A program made the translations under genes and the position numbers. This document shows, in pieces, positions 7,778-16,626 of a stretch of 64,000 nt of DNA. A model generated the notes under the pieces. The model saw nothing but the letters and a program-made list of their open reading frames with translations, had not been told where the DNA came from and did not search any database. Source of the stretch: Oligoflexus tunisiensis (GTDB lineage: Bacteria > Bdellovibrionota_B > Oligoflexia > Oligoflexales > Oligoflexaceae); the NCBI RefSeq assembly GCF_001748245.1, contig NZ_BDFO01000001.1, positions 1,783,345 to 1,847,344 on the forward strand, in the 5' to 3' direction. The number at the start of each line of letters is the position of its first letter. Position 1 is the stretch's first letter.

Positions 7778-9271
7778 TCACCGCGGAAAGGAATCCCGTG
7801 ACGTCGACGCGTTGTACCAGCGCGGCGGCGCGGGAGTCAGCCGGGGTTTGAACTCGATCTTCTCATAGACGATATACGAATCCTCTTCGAACACCCGATT
7901 CTTCCAAAAAATGTAACCGGTAAACTTTCGGGACGTATAACCGGGCAGACTGGGAGCCGCCGTGTTGAAGCGGGTTTTGATCCCATGGACAATGGTGTCC
8001 GGTCCATCCAGAACCATCAACTCCAGATCCTGCTGGAGCGTGTTCCGTCGGGACCAATCCCAAAAGGCGGCTGCATACCTCTGATGATAGTTGGCAAAGA
8101 TATTCCGCTCGAAATAAGGAAGAATCGCGATCGAATGAAACCCGGTGGCAAAGATGGACGGTGACTGCGCTCTCTGTGATTTCAAGTGCTCAGCCACCTG
8201 CCTTGCCGCAGAATAGGTATGTTTATAGTCGTTGGTATAAGCCGTATACGCCCATGATATATGAATGCCGAGAACCACGACCAGGCCTGCCTGCACCAGG
8301 GGCCGATTCCAGCCCTGACGGCCGGAATCACGCCCATCCTTTGTGAAGCTGATCCATAAGCAGAAAATCCAGAGCAGAAAAAGGATCCCCTCATGCCAGG
8401 GGCTGGAATAGACAAAGGCAAAGAGATGACCTGTCAGCAGCACAGGTCCCAGGAAGAGACTGAGCACGCGCGTCTTCCAAAAATGCCAGAGGCTCACGGC
8501 CACGATACAGGCGCTCAGAATATAGCGTTCGGTCAAAGCATTGCTGAGAAAATGCGTCGTGAACCTCAGAGCAAAAGCCAGACTATAATCCTGCTTCGGA
8601 TGAACCGCGGCATGATCCGTGGGAAAACGCAGCTGCCAGACCGCAAACAGCCCTGCCATCAGCACGATTCCAAATGCAGCGACATAACGCTTTTTCGCTG
8701 CGGTATTCAGGGTCTTGTGATGATACAGAAAGGCGACGAAGTCGGTCGTGGCAAAACAAAAGGCCATGATCAGGCCATGAAGCGAGATATTGGCCAGCAG
8801 GGCCAGTATGAGCGCATAAAGGAAAGGCCTCTGCTGGCGCTTCGGATAAAGGGCAGCCGCCAGGAACAGAACTCCCGGAAGCAGGACATAGCTTCGCGCG
8901 ATCACTGCATACTGATAGAGCACAAAGTAGGAAAAGGGATAAAGGATTTTGATGAAAAGAGGAAACGGCGCATACACGAGAAAGATGAGCACACCGATCC
9001 ATGCAAACAAGGCCCCGAGGATATTCATGCCTGCATAAGGGAGACCCGCCTTCGCCACAAGACTTAAGATGAAATGCCAAAGTCCGGGGCTGCCTTCATA
9101 TCGCAGGTGAACCTGAATCAGTTCCAGCGGTCGACTGTCACGCCCCAGAAGCCAGGCCTGAGCTTCATCAAACCAGGGTTCATGATGATAAACTCCCACA
9201 GCCACGAGTCCGGCGTAGAGCACGAAGACGATCAGAAGAAGAAAGCATTTCCGATAGGAGTTCCGAGTCAT
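7778..9271 (-). CDS. GT-C fold (GT39/PMT-like) integral membrane protein
   Basis: About 497 residues with roughly ten hydrophobic helices in the N-terminal two thirds and a soluble C-terminal part. After the first helix comes HEPWFDEAQAW: the Asp-Glu pair in the first external loop is the catalytic-loop signature of polyprenol-phosphate-dependent GT-C glycosyltransferases. Such enzymes transfer a sugar from a lipid-phosphate donor on the outer face of the inner membrane. The acceptor is unknown. A TTG at 9283 would also open the frame; the ATG at 9271 is preferred but neither has a strong ribosome binding site. It stands 72 bp after the start-proximal side of no other gene in the same unit, so I treat it as monocistronic. 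Confidence 0.7.
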   Translation of the reverse strand: MTRNSYRKCFLLLIVFVLYAGLVAVGVYHHEPWFDEAQAWLLGRDSRPLELIQVHLRYEGSPGLWHFILSLVAKAGLPYAGMNILGALFAWIGVLIFLVYAPFPLFIKILYPFSYFVLYQYAVIARSYVLLPGVLFLAAALYPKRQQRPFLYALILALLANISLHGLIMAFCFATTDFVAFLYHHKTLNTAAKKRYVAAFGIVLMAGLFAVWQLRFPTDHAAVHPKQDYSLAFALRFTTHFLSNALTERYILSACIVAVSLWHFWKTRVLSLFLGPVLLTGHLFAFVYSSPWHEGILFLLWIFCLWISFTKDGRDSGRQGWNRPLVQAGLVVVLGIHISWAYTAYTNDYKHTYSAARQVAEHLKSQRAQSPSIFATGFHSIAILPYFERNIFANYHQRYAAAFWDWSRRNTLQQDLELMVLDGPDTIVHGIKTRFNTAAPSLPGYTSRKFTGYIFWKNRVFEEDSYIVYEKIEFKPRLTPAPPRWYNASTSRDSFPR

Positions 9272-9343
9272 AATACGTCGCAAGGATGAAGTTGAAAAAA
9301 ATCAGGAAAACGCTCCTATCTTAACCGACCCGGCGATGGGAGT

Positions 9344-11128
9344 TCAAAGTCTTTCCAGCTGGCGCCAGGCGAGCCGGTAATAAACGCCGGTGGTATTCTG
9401 CATGAGCGTCTTGTGGGTGCCCGACTGAATAATTTTGCCGTGTTCCATCACGAGGACACGATCGGCGTGTCGCACGGTGGAGAGACGATGCGCAATCACA
9501 AAAGTCGTGCGTCCTTTCATGAGGTGAACCAAAGCCTTTTGCACGAGGTGCTCGCTTTCCGCATCAAGAGCACTGGTAGCCTCATCCAGAATCAGAATGC
9601 GGGGATCCTTGAGCAGAGCGCGGGCTATGGCAATGCGCTGCCGTTGCCCGCCTGAAAGCTGCAGACCACGTTCGCCGACCCGTGTTTCGTAGCCCTGCGG
9701 AAAGCCTTCAATAAAGCTTTGCGCATAGGCATCACGCGCGGCCTGCCGGACCGCTTCATCCGAGGCATCGGACCTGCCATAGCGAATATTGGCGGCAATC
9801 GACGCGCTCATCAAAAAAGGGTCCTGGGAAACCACTCCAATCTGCTGACGCAGCCAGGCTCCATTGAGGGTTCGAATATCATGGGCGTCCAGCAGGATCG
9901 TGCCCTGGACCGGATCATAAAATCGGGTCAGAAGACCGGCAATGGTCGACTTCCCGCTGCCCGATGGCCCGACCAGAGCAATCACCTGGCCGGGTTCCGC
10001 GGTAAAGCTGAGATCCTGAAGCACCGGGATATCGGGACGGGTCGGATAGTGGAAGCTCACGCGTTTGAACTGAACGCGACCTTTAATCGAGGGTGGGATG
10101 AGTCCATGCGCCAGGGGAATTTCGGGGCGGCGGTCGAGCAATTCAAAGATGCGTTCCGAAGCCCCGAGCGTGGCCATGAATTCCGTCCAGAGCGATCCCA
10201 GACCTCCAAGAGCCACCATCACCGCCAGGGCATAGAGCAGAAATGAGGTGAGATCACCCAGGGTCATCCGTCCTGTGATAACCAACTCCCCGCCATACCA
10301 CAGCACGCCGGCAAGCGTTGCCGATCCCAGGAGCGAACCAACTCCAATGAAGAGAGCGATATTCTGGATGCGTAGACGTCCCCAATCCAGAGCAAGGCTC
10401 ACTGCGGTCGCATAACGCCGGGACTCGCCCTTCTCCTGAATGAAGGAACGCACGGTCCGGATGCCGGAAATGGTTTCCGCCGCGATGCTGGCTGAACTTC
10501 CCCAGGCGTCCATGCCTTCCCGCGCAAATTTTTGGATGCGTCGCCCGAAAAAGCTGGCGCCAGCGATCATCACCGGGATGGTGGCAAGGAAGCCAAGGGT
10601 CATCGCCGGGGAAACATAAACCAGAAGGATGAGGCCGCCGATCGCAATGCCGAGGTTCTGCAGAAAGGTCGAGAGATGCAGGGTGACCGCATTTTGAATC
10701 ACGGTGGCATCGGTGGCCAGCCGGCTCATCAGTTCACCGGTTTGCCGTGCATCGAAAAAACCAATCTCCTGCTTCAGAATGGTTTGATAAAGCGACTGCC
10801 TGAGGCGTGAGACGATGCGCTCACCCGCTGTCGTAAAAATGTAGTAACGCAGAGAGGAGGACACGGCCTGCAAAAGAAACGTCGCAAAGACGATGCCCAC
10901 CCACGGTTTAAGCCGATCGAAGCGCCCGGAGGCCAGCACTTCATCAATGATGTATTGAGCTGCTTTGGGATAAACGAGGACCATGCCGCTGCTCAGCACC
11001 AGAGCGAGAAACCCCCAGCTCAGCTTCTTCCATTCGGGTATGGCCAGCTTCCAAAGACGGATCAACCGTCCGAAGGATGCTGGGGAGCCTGCCGGCTGCC
11101 GTAATTTGAGAACCGTTGGCTTGACCAT
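9344..11128 (-). CDS. ABC exporter, fused membrane and ATPase domains (MsbA/BmrA type)
   Basis: 594 residues. Six-helix transmembrane domain (about 35-325) followed by the nucleotide-binding domain: Walker A GPSGSGKST (387-395), Q-loop SQDPF, signature LSGGQ (491-495), Walker B ILILDEATSALD (511-522) and H-loop AHR. It works as a homodimer exporting lipids or drugs across the inner membrane. The ATG at 11128 lies inside the 3' end of the PLD-VTT gene (67-bp overlap); an in-frame TTG at 11065 overlaps that gene's stop as TTGA and would remove 21 N-terminal residues. Either way the two genes are translationally coupled. Pairing with a phospholipase D and a VTT-domain protein favours a lipid substrate (inference). 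Confidence 0.92.
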   Translation of the reverse strand: MVKPTVLKLRQPAGSPASFGRLIRLWKLAIPEWKKLSWGFLALVLSSGMVLVYPKAAQYIIDEVLASGRFDRLKPWVGIVFATFLLQAVSSSLRYYIFTTAGERIVSRLRQSLYQTILKQEIGFFDARQTGELMSRLATDATVIQNAVTLHLSTFLQNLGIAIGGLILLVYVSPAMTLGFLATIPVMIAGASFFGRRIQKFAREGMDAWGSSASIAAETISGIRTVRSFIQEKGESRRYATAVSLALDWGRLRIQNIALFIGVGSLLGSATLAGVLWYGGELVITGRMTLGDLTSFLLYALAVMVALGGLGSLWTEFMATLGASERIFELLDRRPEIPLAHGLIPPSIKGRVQFKRVSFHYPTRPDIPVLQDLSFTAEPGQVIALVGPSGSGKSTIAGLLTRFYDPVQGTILLDAHDIRTLNGAWLRQQIGVVSQDPFLMSASIAANIRYGRSDASDEAVRQAARDAYAQSFIEGFPQGYETRVGERGLQLSGGQRQRIAIARALLKDPRILILDEATSALDAESEHLVQKALVHLMKGRTTFVIAHRLSTVRHADRVLVMEHGKIIQSGTHKTLMQNTTGVYYRLAWRQLERL

Positions 11129-13230
11129 CGAAACACACCACTCACGAGGACGATGAACAGGAGCAGAGGCAGAAACGTTTTCCAGCCTGGATCCATGAAG
11201 GCCTTGATGATACTGCGCTGAAACACGATCAGCATGATACAGCCGGGCATCATGCCGACCAATGTGGCCAGCATGAAGCGAAAGAACGGAACCCCGGCCG
11301 CTCCTGCAGCGGCATTGACGAGAGTATGCGGTGCGATCGGCATAACTTGCAAAAGAAACAGAGCCGCTAAATCACCAGGATGATGCCGGCCATAAAAGTC
11401 CGGGAAGAACATGCGCCCGAGCGTGCGACCTGTCGCATAGCCCACGCAAATCAAGGCGATGACACCGAGGATGATATAAGGCAGAGCCAGCATGCTTGGA
11501 AAAAAGCCGGCGGCCATGAGAATGAGCAGATTGATCGGGGCAAACACCAGACAGGCCACCAGGTAAACAGCAGGGATCAGAAGCAGCCCCGAAAGCTGCG
11601 TATCCTCGATGGGCGCCCAGACTGAAAGATCAAGACCTGGATGCAGAGGCTGATCCATGAGAACATGCGAAGCGGCAATACCGGCCCCCGCGAGGCCCGT
11701 CATCACAAATGTAATCATGCGGGGTGGAATTTTCAGATGATGCTGCACGGTTTCCAGCATGCGTCCCCAGCGATCCAGCGCCACCTCCAGCGTGGACGGC
11801 CGATCCATATCGAGCAGTTCCGCATCGAGCCAGGGGAGACATTCCTCAGGCAGAGCCTGGATTTTGAAATCCGCCAGATGCTTGTAAGGGGAGATCATGC
11901 GCAGGGAATGAATGAGGGGCAGCAGCGAGCCGGCCTTCTCCATCTTGCGGAAGGCATAGTCAGCCTTGTGATTGGCATAATGGGCAACGATGTAAGCCAC
12001 AGTCTGCCGGATGGCCTTTTGCAACTCCGGCCTGCCTCGCGCATCAATCGTGACATTGCATTCCGTATCGAGCCCCATCGAGCGATTATTGAGGTTGGCG
12101 GATCCCAAGGTCAAAAACTCATCATCGACCACCATGAGCTTGCTGTGCACGGTGATATATTTATGGATGGGCAGAAGTTCCCGATCGAAGGGATAAAAGA
12201 TGTTCACCCGCCCGTAGTCATCGTGGGCCAAAACCTCGGCCAGGGCGATGGCCTGCAGGTGGCTCATCGTTTTTTTTTCCAGCCACGGACCCAGACGCTC
12301 CGGAAGGATGAGCACGATTTCCGGACCTTCCGCGCGGTGCCCAAGCTCGCAGAGCAGCTCCACCACATGATGGGAGGTGAGGTACTGCGTTTCAATGAAG
12401 ATATATTTTTGAGCCCTCAGGAGCAGATCTTCATACAGCCGGGCAATCTGTTTCGCCGGCGGCGCATTGCGAAAACCAGGATCCGTCACTGAGATGCTGA
12501 CCGGCGTGTCCACAAAGGAGGCGATGGCCTCGGTTCCATCCAGGGTTTTTCTGGGCAGCACCGGCGAGGGTCGGGACAGGGGTATGGTCTGAGCCGTGAC
12601 CTGTTTCCAACGCTGACGAAACAGCGAGGCGAGTTGCCCGGCCGCAGGTCCCGACACTCCTATCTGGGTATCATGATAGGGCTGATAATAGTGACCATCA
12701 GGATCTTTGCGAAGGGGGTCGCCGGCTGCATGCAGGCAGCTGTCCCAGCGTCTTATCGTCAGATCGATGCCTCCAGCGAAAGCCAGCTGATCATCAATCA
12801 CCACGATCTTTTGATGGTGGGATCCTCCGACCGGATGGTGAGCGTCGGCGCGATAGTGCAGACGGGGATGCATGAATTTCAGGTTCTGGAGCTTCTCCCG
12901 TTCCAAAACATAGAGCGGCGCCGGTCTCCAGGTGAGCAAATAAATATGAAGCTGCGTCTGCTTTTGCAGAATCCTGTGTAGAAACGCCACCAGACTCCAA
13001 TCCTTCAGGCAGCCAGGTGGTTCCTTTTTCGGCTGAAGATTGGTTTGCGTGTGTATATCCCAGCCCAGGATAAAGATCGTGGCCCTTGCCTGCTCGCAAG
13101 CCTTGATGAAGGCATTGAAGTAAGCCTCGCCATCACAATAGAGCCAGCAGTCGTTGCCCTGGCTGGAAGACCAGGCGTTTTGTTCCGTCCAGAAGGAATC
13201 TTGCAGGGGTACCATTTGGTTCGTGTCCAT
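11062..13230 (-). CDS. Phospholipase D family protein fused to a VTT (DedA/TVP38-type) membrane domain
   Basis: 722 residues. The N-terminal half is a two-motif PLD enzyme: HHQKIVVID (H139, K141, D146) and HSKLMVVD (H362, K364, D369), each followed by GG or GSAN as in phospholipase D and cardiolipin synthase. Residues about 505-705 form a hydrophobic VTT/SNARE-associated domain (VFAPINLLILMAAGFF, then VMPIAPHTLVNAAAGAAGVPF). VTT/DedA proteins are linked to lipid scrambling. The fusion would place phosphatidyl transfer or hydrolysis at the membrane next to a lipid-flipping domain. There is no signal peptide, so the PLD part is probably cytosolic. This gene precedes and overlaps the ABC exporter gene. 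Confidence 0.9.
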   Translation of the reverse strand: MDTNQMVPLQDSFWTEQNAWSSSQGNDCWLYCDGEAYFNAFIKACEQARATIFILGWDIHTQTNLQPKKEPPGCLKDWSLVAFLHRILQKQTQLHIYLLTWRPAPLYVLEREKLQNLKFMHPRLHYRADAHHPVGGSHHQKIVVIDDQLAFAGGIDLTIRRWDSCLHAAGDPLRKDPDGHYYQPYHDTQIGVSGPAAGQLASLFRQRWKQVTAQTIPLSRPSPVLPRKTLDGTEAIASFVDTPVSISVTDPGFRNAPPAKQIARLYEDLLLRAQKYIFIETQYLTSHHVVELLCELGHRAEGPEIVLILPERLGPWLEKKTMSHLQAIALAEVLAHDDYGRVNIFYPFDRELLPIHKYITVHSKLMVVDDEFLTLGSANLNNRSMGLDTECNVTIDARGRPELQKAIRQTVAYIVAHYANHKADYAFRKMEKAGSLLPLIHSLRMISPYKHLADFKIQALPEECLPWLDAELLDMDRPSTLEVALDRWGRMLETVQHHLKIPPRMITFVMTGLAGAGIAASHVLMDQPLHPGLDLSVWAPIEDTQLSGLLLIPAVYLVACLVFAPINLLILMAAGFFPSMLALPYIILGVIALICVGYATGRTLGRMFFPDFYGRHHPGDLAALFLLQVMPIAPHTLVNAAAGAAGVPFFRFMLATLVGMMPGCIMLIVFQRSIIKAFMDPGWKTFLPLLLFIVLVSGVFRWSSQRFSNYGSRQAPQHPSDG

Positions 13231-13277
13231 CCACAGGTGTGTCCAACCAAATTCAAGTCACATGCAAGACTCAATCC

Positions 13278-14786
13278 TTAAACAGCCGAGACCTGACGTC
13301 GGATGGGAACATGCCGAAGCCCCGTAGCCAGTGCGTTTTCCACCCCAGCCTTGCCGGCTTCATGATAAACGGCATCCTCATTCACCTGCCAAAGATCATA
13401 GAGCTCCTGTCCGGCTATGATGTTTTCCACACAGAGCATTGCGGTCATCATCGCATGATCCTGGTTGTTATATTTATGCATTCCGTTTCTGCCAATCACA
13501 TGCAGACCGGGATATTTGCTTGCCAGCTCGCGGCGCAGCGTTTCCACATGCTCTGCATAGTTGTCATCATAAACGGGATAGGCCTTGGCCTGCCGCACGA
13601 CACAGCCGTCGATGATCTTATCCTCGGCACACAGGCCAATGGAGGCGAATTCCCGCCTGGCGAGCGCAATCAGCGACGCGTCATCCGCAGACCAAAGCCC
13701 GTCGCCTTCAAAGCAGAAGTACTCAAGCCCATAGCAGGAGAGTTCAGGATCGGGAACCATCTCGGGCGACCAGGATTTAAAGTTTTGAATCCGACCGACC
13801 TTAACGCCGGGCTCGTGGATATAGATCCAGTTGTCATCAAAGAGACATTGATCCCTGGCGATAAGAACAACGGTCAGGAAATCCCGATACCGAAGATTGC
13901 GAGCGGCTTCGAGAGCCGACTCGGGCGGCCTGGGAGACAGGTTCAAGGTCACCTCGCGCAGCGGAGCGGACGAAATCACTTCGTCCACCTTGAGAACCTG
14001 CTGCTGGCCATCCGCTCCCTGATGGACGAGCTGCCAGCTGTCGCCGTGAGAGTGCAGACTCTTCATGGTATGCCCCATCAGAATCTGACCACCCATATCG
14101 CGCACCCTGCCGGCGCAGGCTTCCCAGAGCATACCCGGACCCCTGCGCGGATAGCGGAACGAATCGATCAGGGTTTTGATGACTGGACCATTCCTTTTGG
14201 CTTTTTTCGCCGGCAGCAGGGCATGAAAAATCGCTTTCCCCAGGGAAAGGCCCTTGATGCGTTGCGCGGCCCAATCTGCAGAAATGTCCTTGCAACTCAT
14301 TCCCCAGACTTTTTCGGTATAGGTTTTAAAGAAAATATCAAACAGGCGTTTGCCGAATTGGTTGGTGGTCCATTCCTCGAAATTTTTAGGGTTGCGGAAG
14401 GGAAAGAGGCGCGCCCGCAGATACGAGAGTACACAGAGACACGATTCGATGATGCCCAGTTTGGTCAAGGCATCAAAGGCTTTGAGCGGATAGGAAAAGT
14501 ACTGGCCGTTATAATAGATGCGGGAAAGACGCGGGCGTTCGAGCATATCGTTCGGCAGAAGCTCGGTCCAGAGATCCTCGACTTCCTGGGCTTTGGAAAA
14601 AAACCGGTGCCCACCAATGTCGAAATGAAAACCCTTGTACTGTGCGGTTCGCGATATGCCTCCGACATAATGGGGATCGGCCTCGAGCACCACCACATCC
14701 ATACCGCGCTTACACAGAAGATAAGCTGCTGTAAGGCCTGCCGGTCCCGCTCCAATGATACCGATGAGCTTTTTTGTGTTTGGCAT
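13278..14786 (-). CDS. FAD/NAD(P)-binding amine-oxidase-like oxidoreductase
   Basis: About 502 residues. The N-terminal Rossmann motif [14 protein letters not shown] with a downstream E (VVVLEAD) binds FAD; it is followed by [22 protein letters not shown], the second FAD contact typical of UDP-galactopyranose-mutase-like and protoporphyrinogen-oxidase-like proteins. The C-terminus has [20 protein letters not shown]. Relatives in polysaccharide and lipid clusters are annotated only as NAD(P)/FAD-dependent oxidoreductases; a UDP-sugar or isoprenoid substrate is possible. The frame extends to 14825, but the ATG at 14786 has GGAAAGGA at the right distance. It lies 47 bp upstream of the PLD-VTT gene on the same strand, so it may head that operon. 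Confidence 0.85.
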   Translation of the reverse strand: MPNTKKLIGIIGAGPAGLTAAYLLCKRGMDVVVLEADPHYVGGISRTAQYKGFHFDIGGHRFFSKAQEVEDLWTELLPNDMLERPRLSRIYYNGQYFSYPLKAFDALTKLGIIESCLCVLSYLRARLFPFRNPKNFEEWTTNQFGKRLFDIFFKTYTEKVWGMSCKDISADWAAQRIKGLSLGKAIFHALLPAKKAKRNGPVIKTLIDSFRYPRRGPGMLWEACAGRVRDMGGQILMGHTMKSLHSHGDSWQLVHQGADGQQQVLKVDEVISSAPLREVTLNLSPRPPESALEAARNLRYRDFLTVVLIARDQCLFDDNWIYIHEPGVKVGRIQNFKSWSPEMVPDPELSCYGLEYFCFEGDGLWSADDASLIALARREFASIGLCAEDKIIDGCVVRQAKAYPVYDDNYAEHVETLRRELASKYPGLHVIGRNGMHKYNNQDHAMMTAMLCVENIIAGQELYDLWQVNEDAVYHEAGKAGVENALATGLRHVPIRRQVSAV

Positions 14787-15197
14787 GATGTTCCTTTCCC
14801 AATCCAGGCACGAACGGGCCCACACGGGTTCAGCTCCGATCGCTTTTTTGTGCCTGACTTTTTATTTTAGGATTTTTCCGAACTCTTCATTTGGTGTGTG
14901 GAGAGCCTGATCCAGAAATCAGACCTGGCCTCAGGATGCATGAAAGACTTTGGGCTGTCTATGAATGCTCTGCAACATGAAATCTTATTTTTTCGTATAG
15001 GCATTACCATTCTTTTCGTTGAAACACCTGCATCCTTCCCGCAACACGGTCAAAGATCTGCATGAATGCATCTGCAGGGAAATATTCAGAAGGTGAATAT
15101 GATCCATGCGGCTGATCTTTTGTCGCTTGCCAATCCATGGTCTCCTCTCTCAAAGTTCAAAAGGTTGGACGGATTTCAAGTGAAGGGAGAAACTTGT
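14787..15197. other. Divergent intergenic region
   Basis: 411 bp between the divergent FAD oxidoreductase and SDR genes; it must hold both promoters. The part around 14860-15060 is AT-richer than its surroundings. I could not assign unambiguous -35/-10 pairs and see no gene. An in-frame upstream extension of the SDR (from 15066) has no signal or ribosome binding site. Confidence 0.5.
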
Positions 15198-16238
15198 ATG
15201 AAGAGTGGAGGGAATACCTGGGCCCTGACTGGGCTGGTCCTGGCCGGAGGCTACCTCGGGTTGCGATCGTACCAGGCACGGTCACGGACCAGAAATTTGC
15301 GTGGCAAAATTGTTCTGATCACGGGCGGATCCAAAGGCCTTGGCATGATCCTAGCGCGGAACTTTGCTCTGGCCGGAGCCCGGGTCGCGATCTGTGCCCG
15401 CAGTGTGGAGGAACTCGAGAAAGCGCGATCGTGGATTCATAAGGAAGCGGCGGCTTCGGTTCTGGCTGTGCCCTGTGATGTTTCCCGTCGTGAAGACGTT
15501 GACGTTCTCGTGAATCATGTGCAACGTGTTTATGGGCCGATCGATATCCTCATCAACAATGCGGGAACGATCGCAGTCGCGCCGCTCGAAGCCACAGGAA
15601 TTGAGGATTTTGAGAAAGCCCAGAATGTTATGTTCTGGGGCGCTCTTTATCCCACGCTTGCCGTTCTTCCCAGCATGCGATCCCGCAGGCAGGGGCAGAT
15701 CGTCAATATCACCTCCATCGGTGCACTGGTCAGCCTTCCTCATCTGATTCCTTATAGCAGTGCGAAATTTGCTGCCCTGGGACTTTCGCTGGGACTTTAT
15801 GCGGAACTCAAACCGCAGGGCATCCAGGTGACCACCATCGTGCCGGGTCTGATGCGGACCGGATCCTTCATCAACGCTGAATTCAGTGGGCGCAAGGAGC
15901 AGGAGTACCGTTGGTTTTCCGTGGCGTCCTCCTTGCCCGTTCTTTCTCTTTCCGCCGAAAGGGCAGCGCGAAAAATCGTGAAGGCCGTGGCCATGAAGGA
16001 CAGCTTCAAGATCCTGGGCGCACCGGCAAAAGTTGCGGCCACTCTCTATATGAATTTCCCGGAATTTTCCCTTTACGGAGTGAGCCTGATCAGCCGTCTT
16101 TTGCCCAGGGCGGATCGCAGCACCCGCCAGGCAAACCCTCCCACCGCGGGAAGGAATTTGCAGAAGGAGAGCGAGGCCGCCACACTGCGTCTTTTAAAGG
16201 GTCTTGGCCAGGCCGCGGTACAAAGCTATCAGACTTGA
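15198..16238 (+). CDS. Short-chain dehydrogenase/reductase with N-terminal membrane anchor
   Basis: 346 residues from the ATG at 15198, which follows AAGGGAGA. One hydrophobic helix (about residues 6-22, TWALTGLVLAGGYLGL) precedes a classical SDR: cofactor motif TGGSKGLG, NNAG, catalytic Ser (NITSIG) and YSSAK (Tyr and Lys of the active site). The Arg/Lys placement after beta-2 (ICARS) suggests NADP. The C-terminal 30 residues are an unconserved-looking Arg/Gln-rich tail. It probably reduces or oxidises a membrane-soluble alcohol or ketone at the cytoplasmic face. The substrate is unknown; the divergent FAD oxidoreductase may share the pathway (inference). Confidence 0.9.
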   Translation: MKSGGNTWALTGLVLAGGYLGLRSYQARSRTRNLRGKIVLITGGSKGLGMILARNFALAGARVAICARSVEELEKARSWIHKEAAASVLAVPCDVSRREDVDVLVNHVQRVYGPIDILINNAGTIAVAPLEATGIEDFEKAQNVMFWGALYPTLAVLPSMRSRRQGQIVNITSIGALVSLPHLIPYSSAKFAALGLSLGLYAELKPQGIQVTTIVPGLMRTGSFINAEFSGRKEQEYRWFSVASSLPVLSLSAERAARKIVKAVAMKDSFKILGAPAKVAATLYMNFPEFSLYGVSLISRLLPRADRSTRQANPPTAGRNLQKESEAATLRLLKGLGQAAVQSYQT

Positions 16239-16310
16239 TTTGCAGGGATTCCTGCATCCAATGCTCGACATCGTACAATTCTGCAGTCTAGAATAAACCA
16301 TTCAAAAACC

Positions 16311-16430
16311 CCGGCGCGGACATCAGCGGATCTGATGCCCGCCGCCCGAGAACTCCCGGTGCGGTCATCGGGATCGGATGCTCAGAAACCGGAACATTCC
16401 CGGTGCGATCATCAGGATCGGATACCCGCA
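16311..16430. repeat. Three degenerate ~43-bp repeats
   Basis: Related blocks begin at 16311, 16356 and 16399, each starting CCGGYGCG and followed by a CATC-GGATC-GGAT core of about 30 bp. The spacing is 45 and 43 bp. They lie upstream of the 35-bp tandem array in the same spacer and share its GATCA/GGATC flavour. Confidence 0.6.
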
Positions 16431-16480
16431 ATCCGAAAAAAAAGTCAGGTGCTGTCAGACCTCTGTCTCAGCACATCTCA

Positions 16481-16585
16481 AGGACGCGGCGATCAGGTTG
16501 ATCAAGCCGGCGCTGAGGACGCGGCGATCAGTTTGATCAAGCCGGCGCTGAGGACGCGGCGATCAGGTTGATCAAGCCGGCGCTG
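16481..16585. repeat. Three tandem copies of a 35-bp hairpin-forming repeat
   Basis: Copies at 16481-16515, 16516-16550 and 16551-16585; the first and third are identical and the second differs by one base (G to T). Each unit contains CGGC-GATCA-(loop)-TGATC-AA-GCCG and so can form a stem-loop. The array ends 41 bp before the GH43 start codon, inside its upstream region. There are no unique spacers, so it is not a CRISPR array. Confidence 0.9.
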
Positions 16586-16626
16586 ACTATTTTGAGTTTT
16601 CCGGACGCTTCCCTGCGGAGAATGTG

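Noticed and set aside
13239..14870. Long plus-strand frame of 543 codons
   Set aside because: It lies fully antisense to the FAD oxidoreductase gene, which has clear motifs and a ribosome binding site; the antisense protein has no recognisable feature.
16481..16585. CRISPR array
   Set aside because: The three 35-bp copies are directly abutting with no unique spacers, and no cas gene is present.
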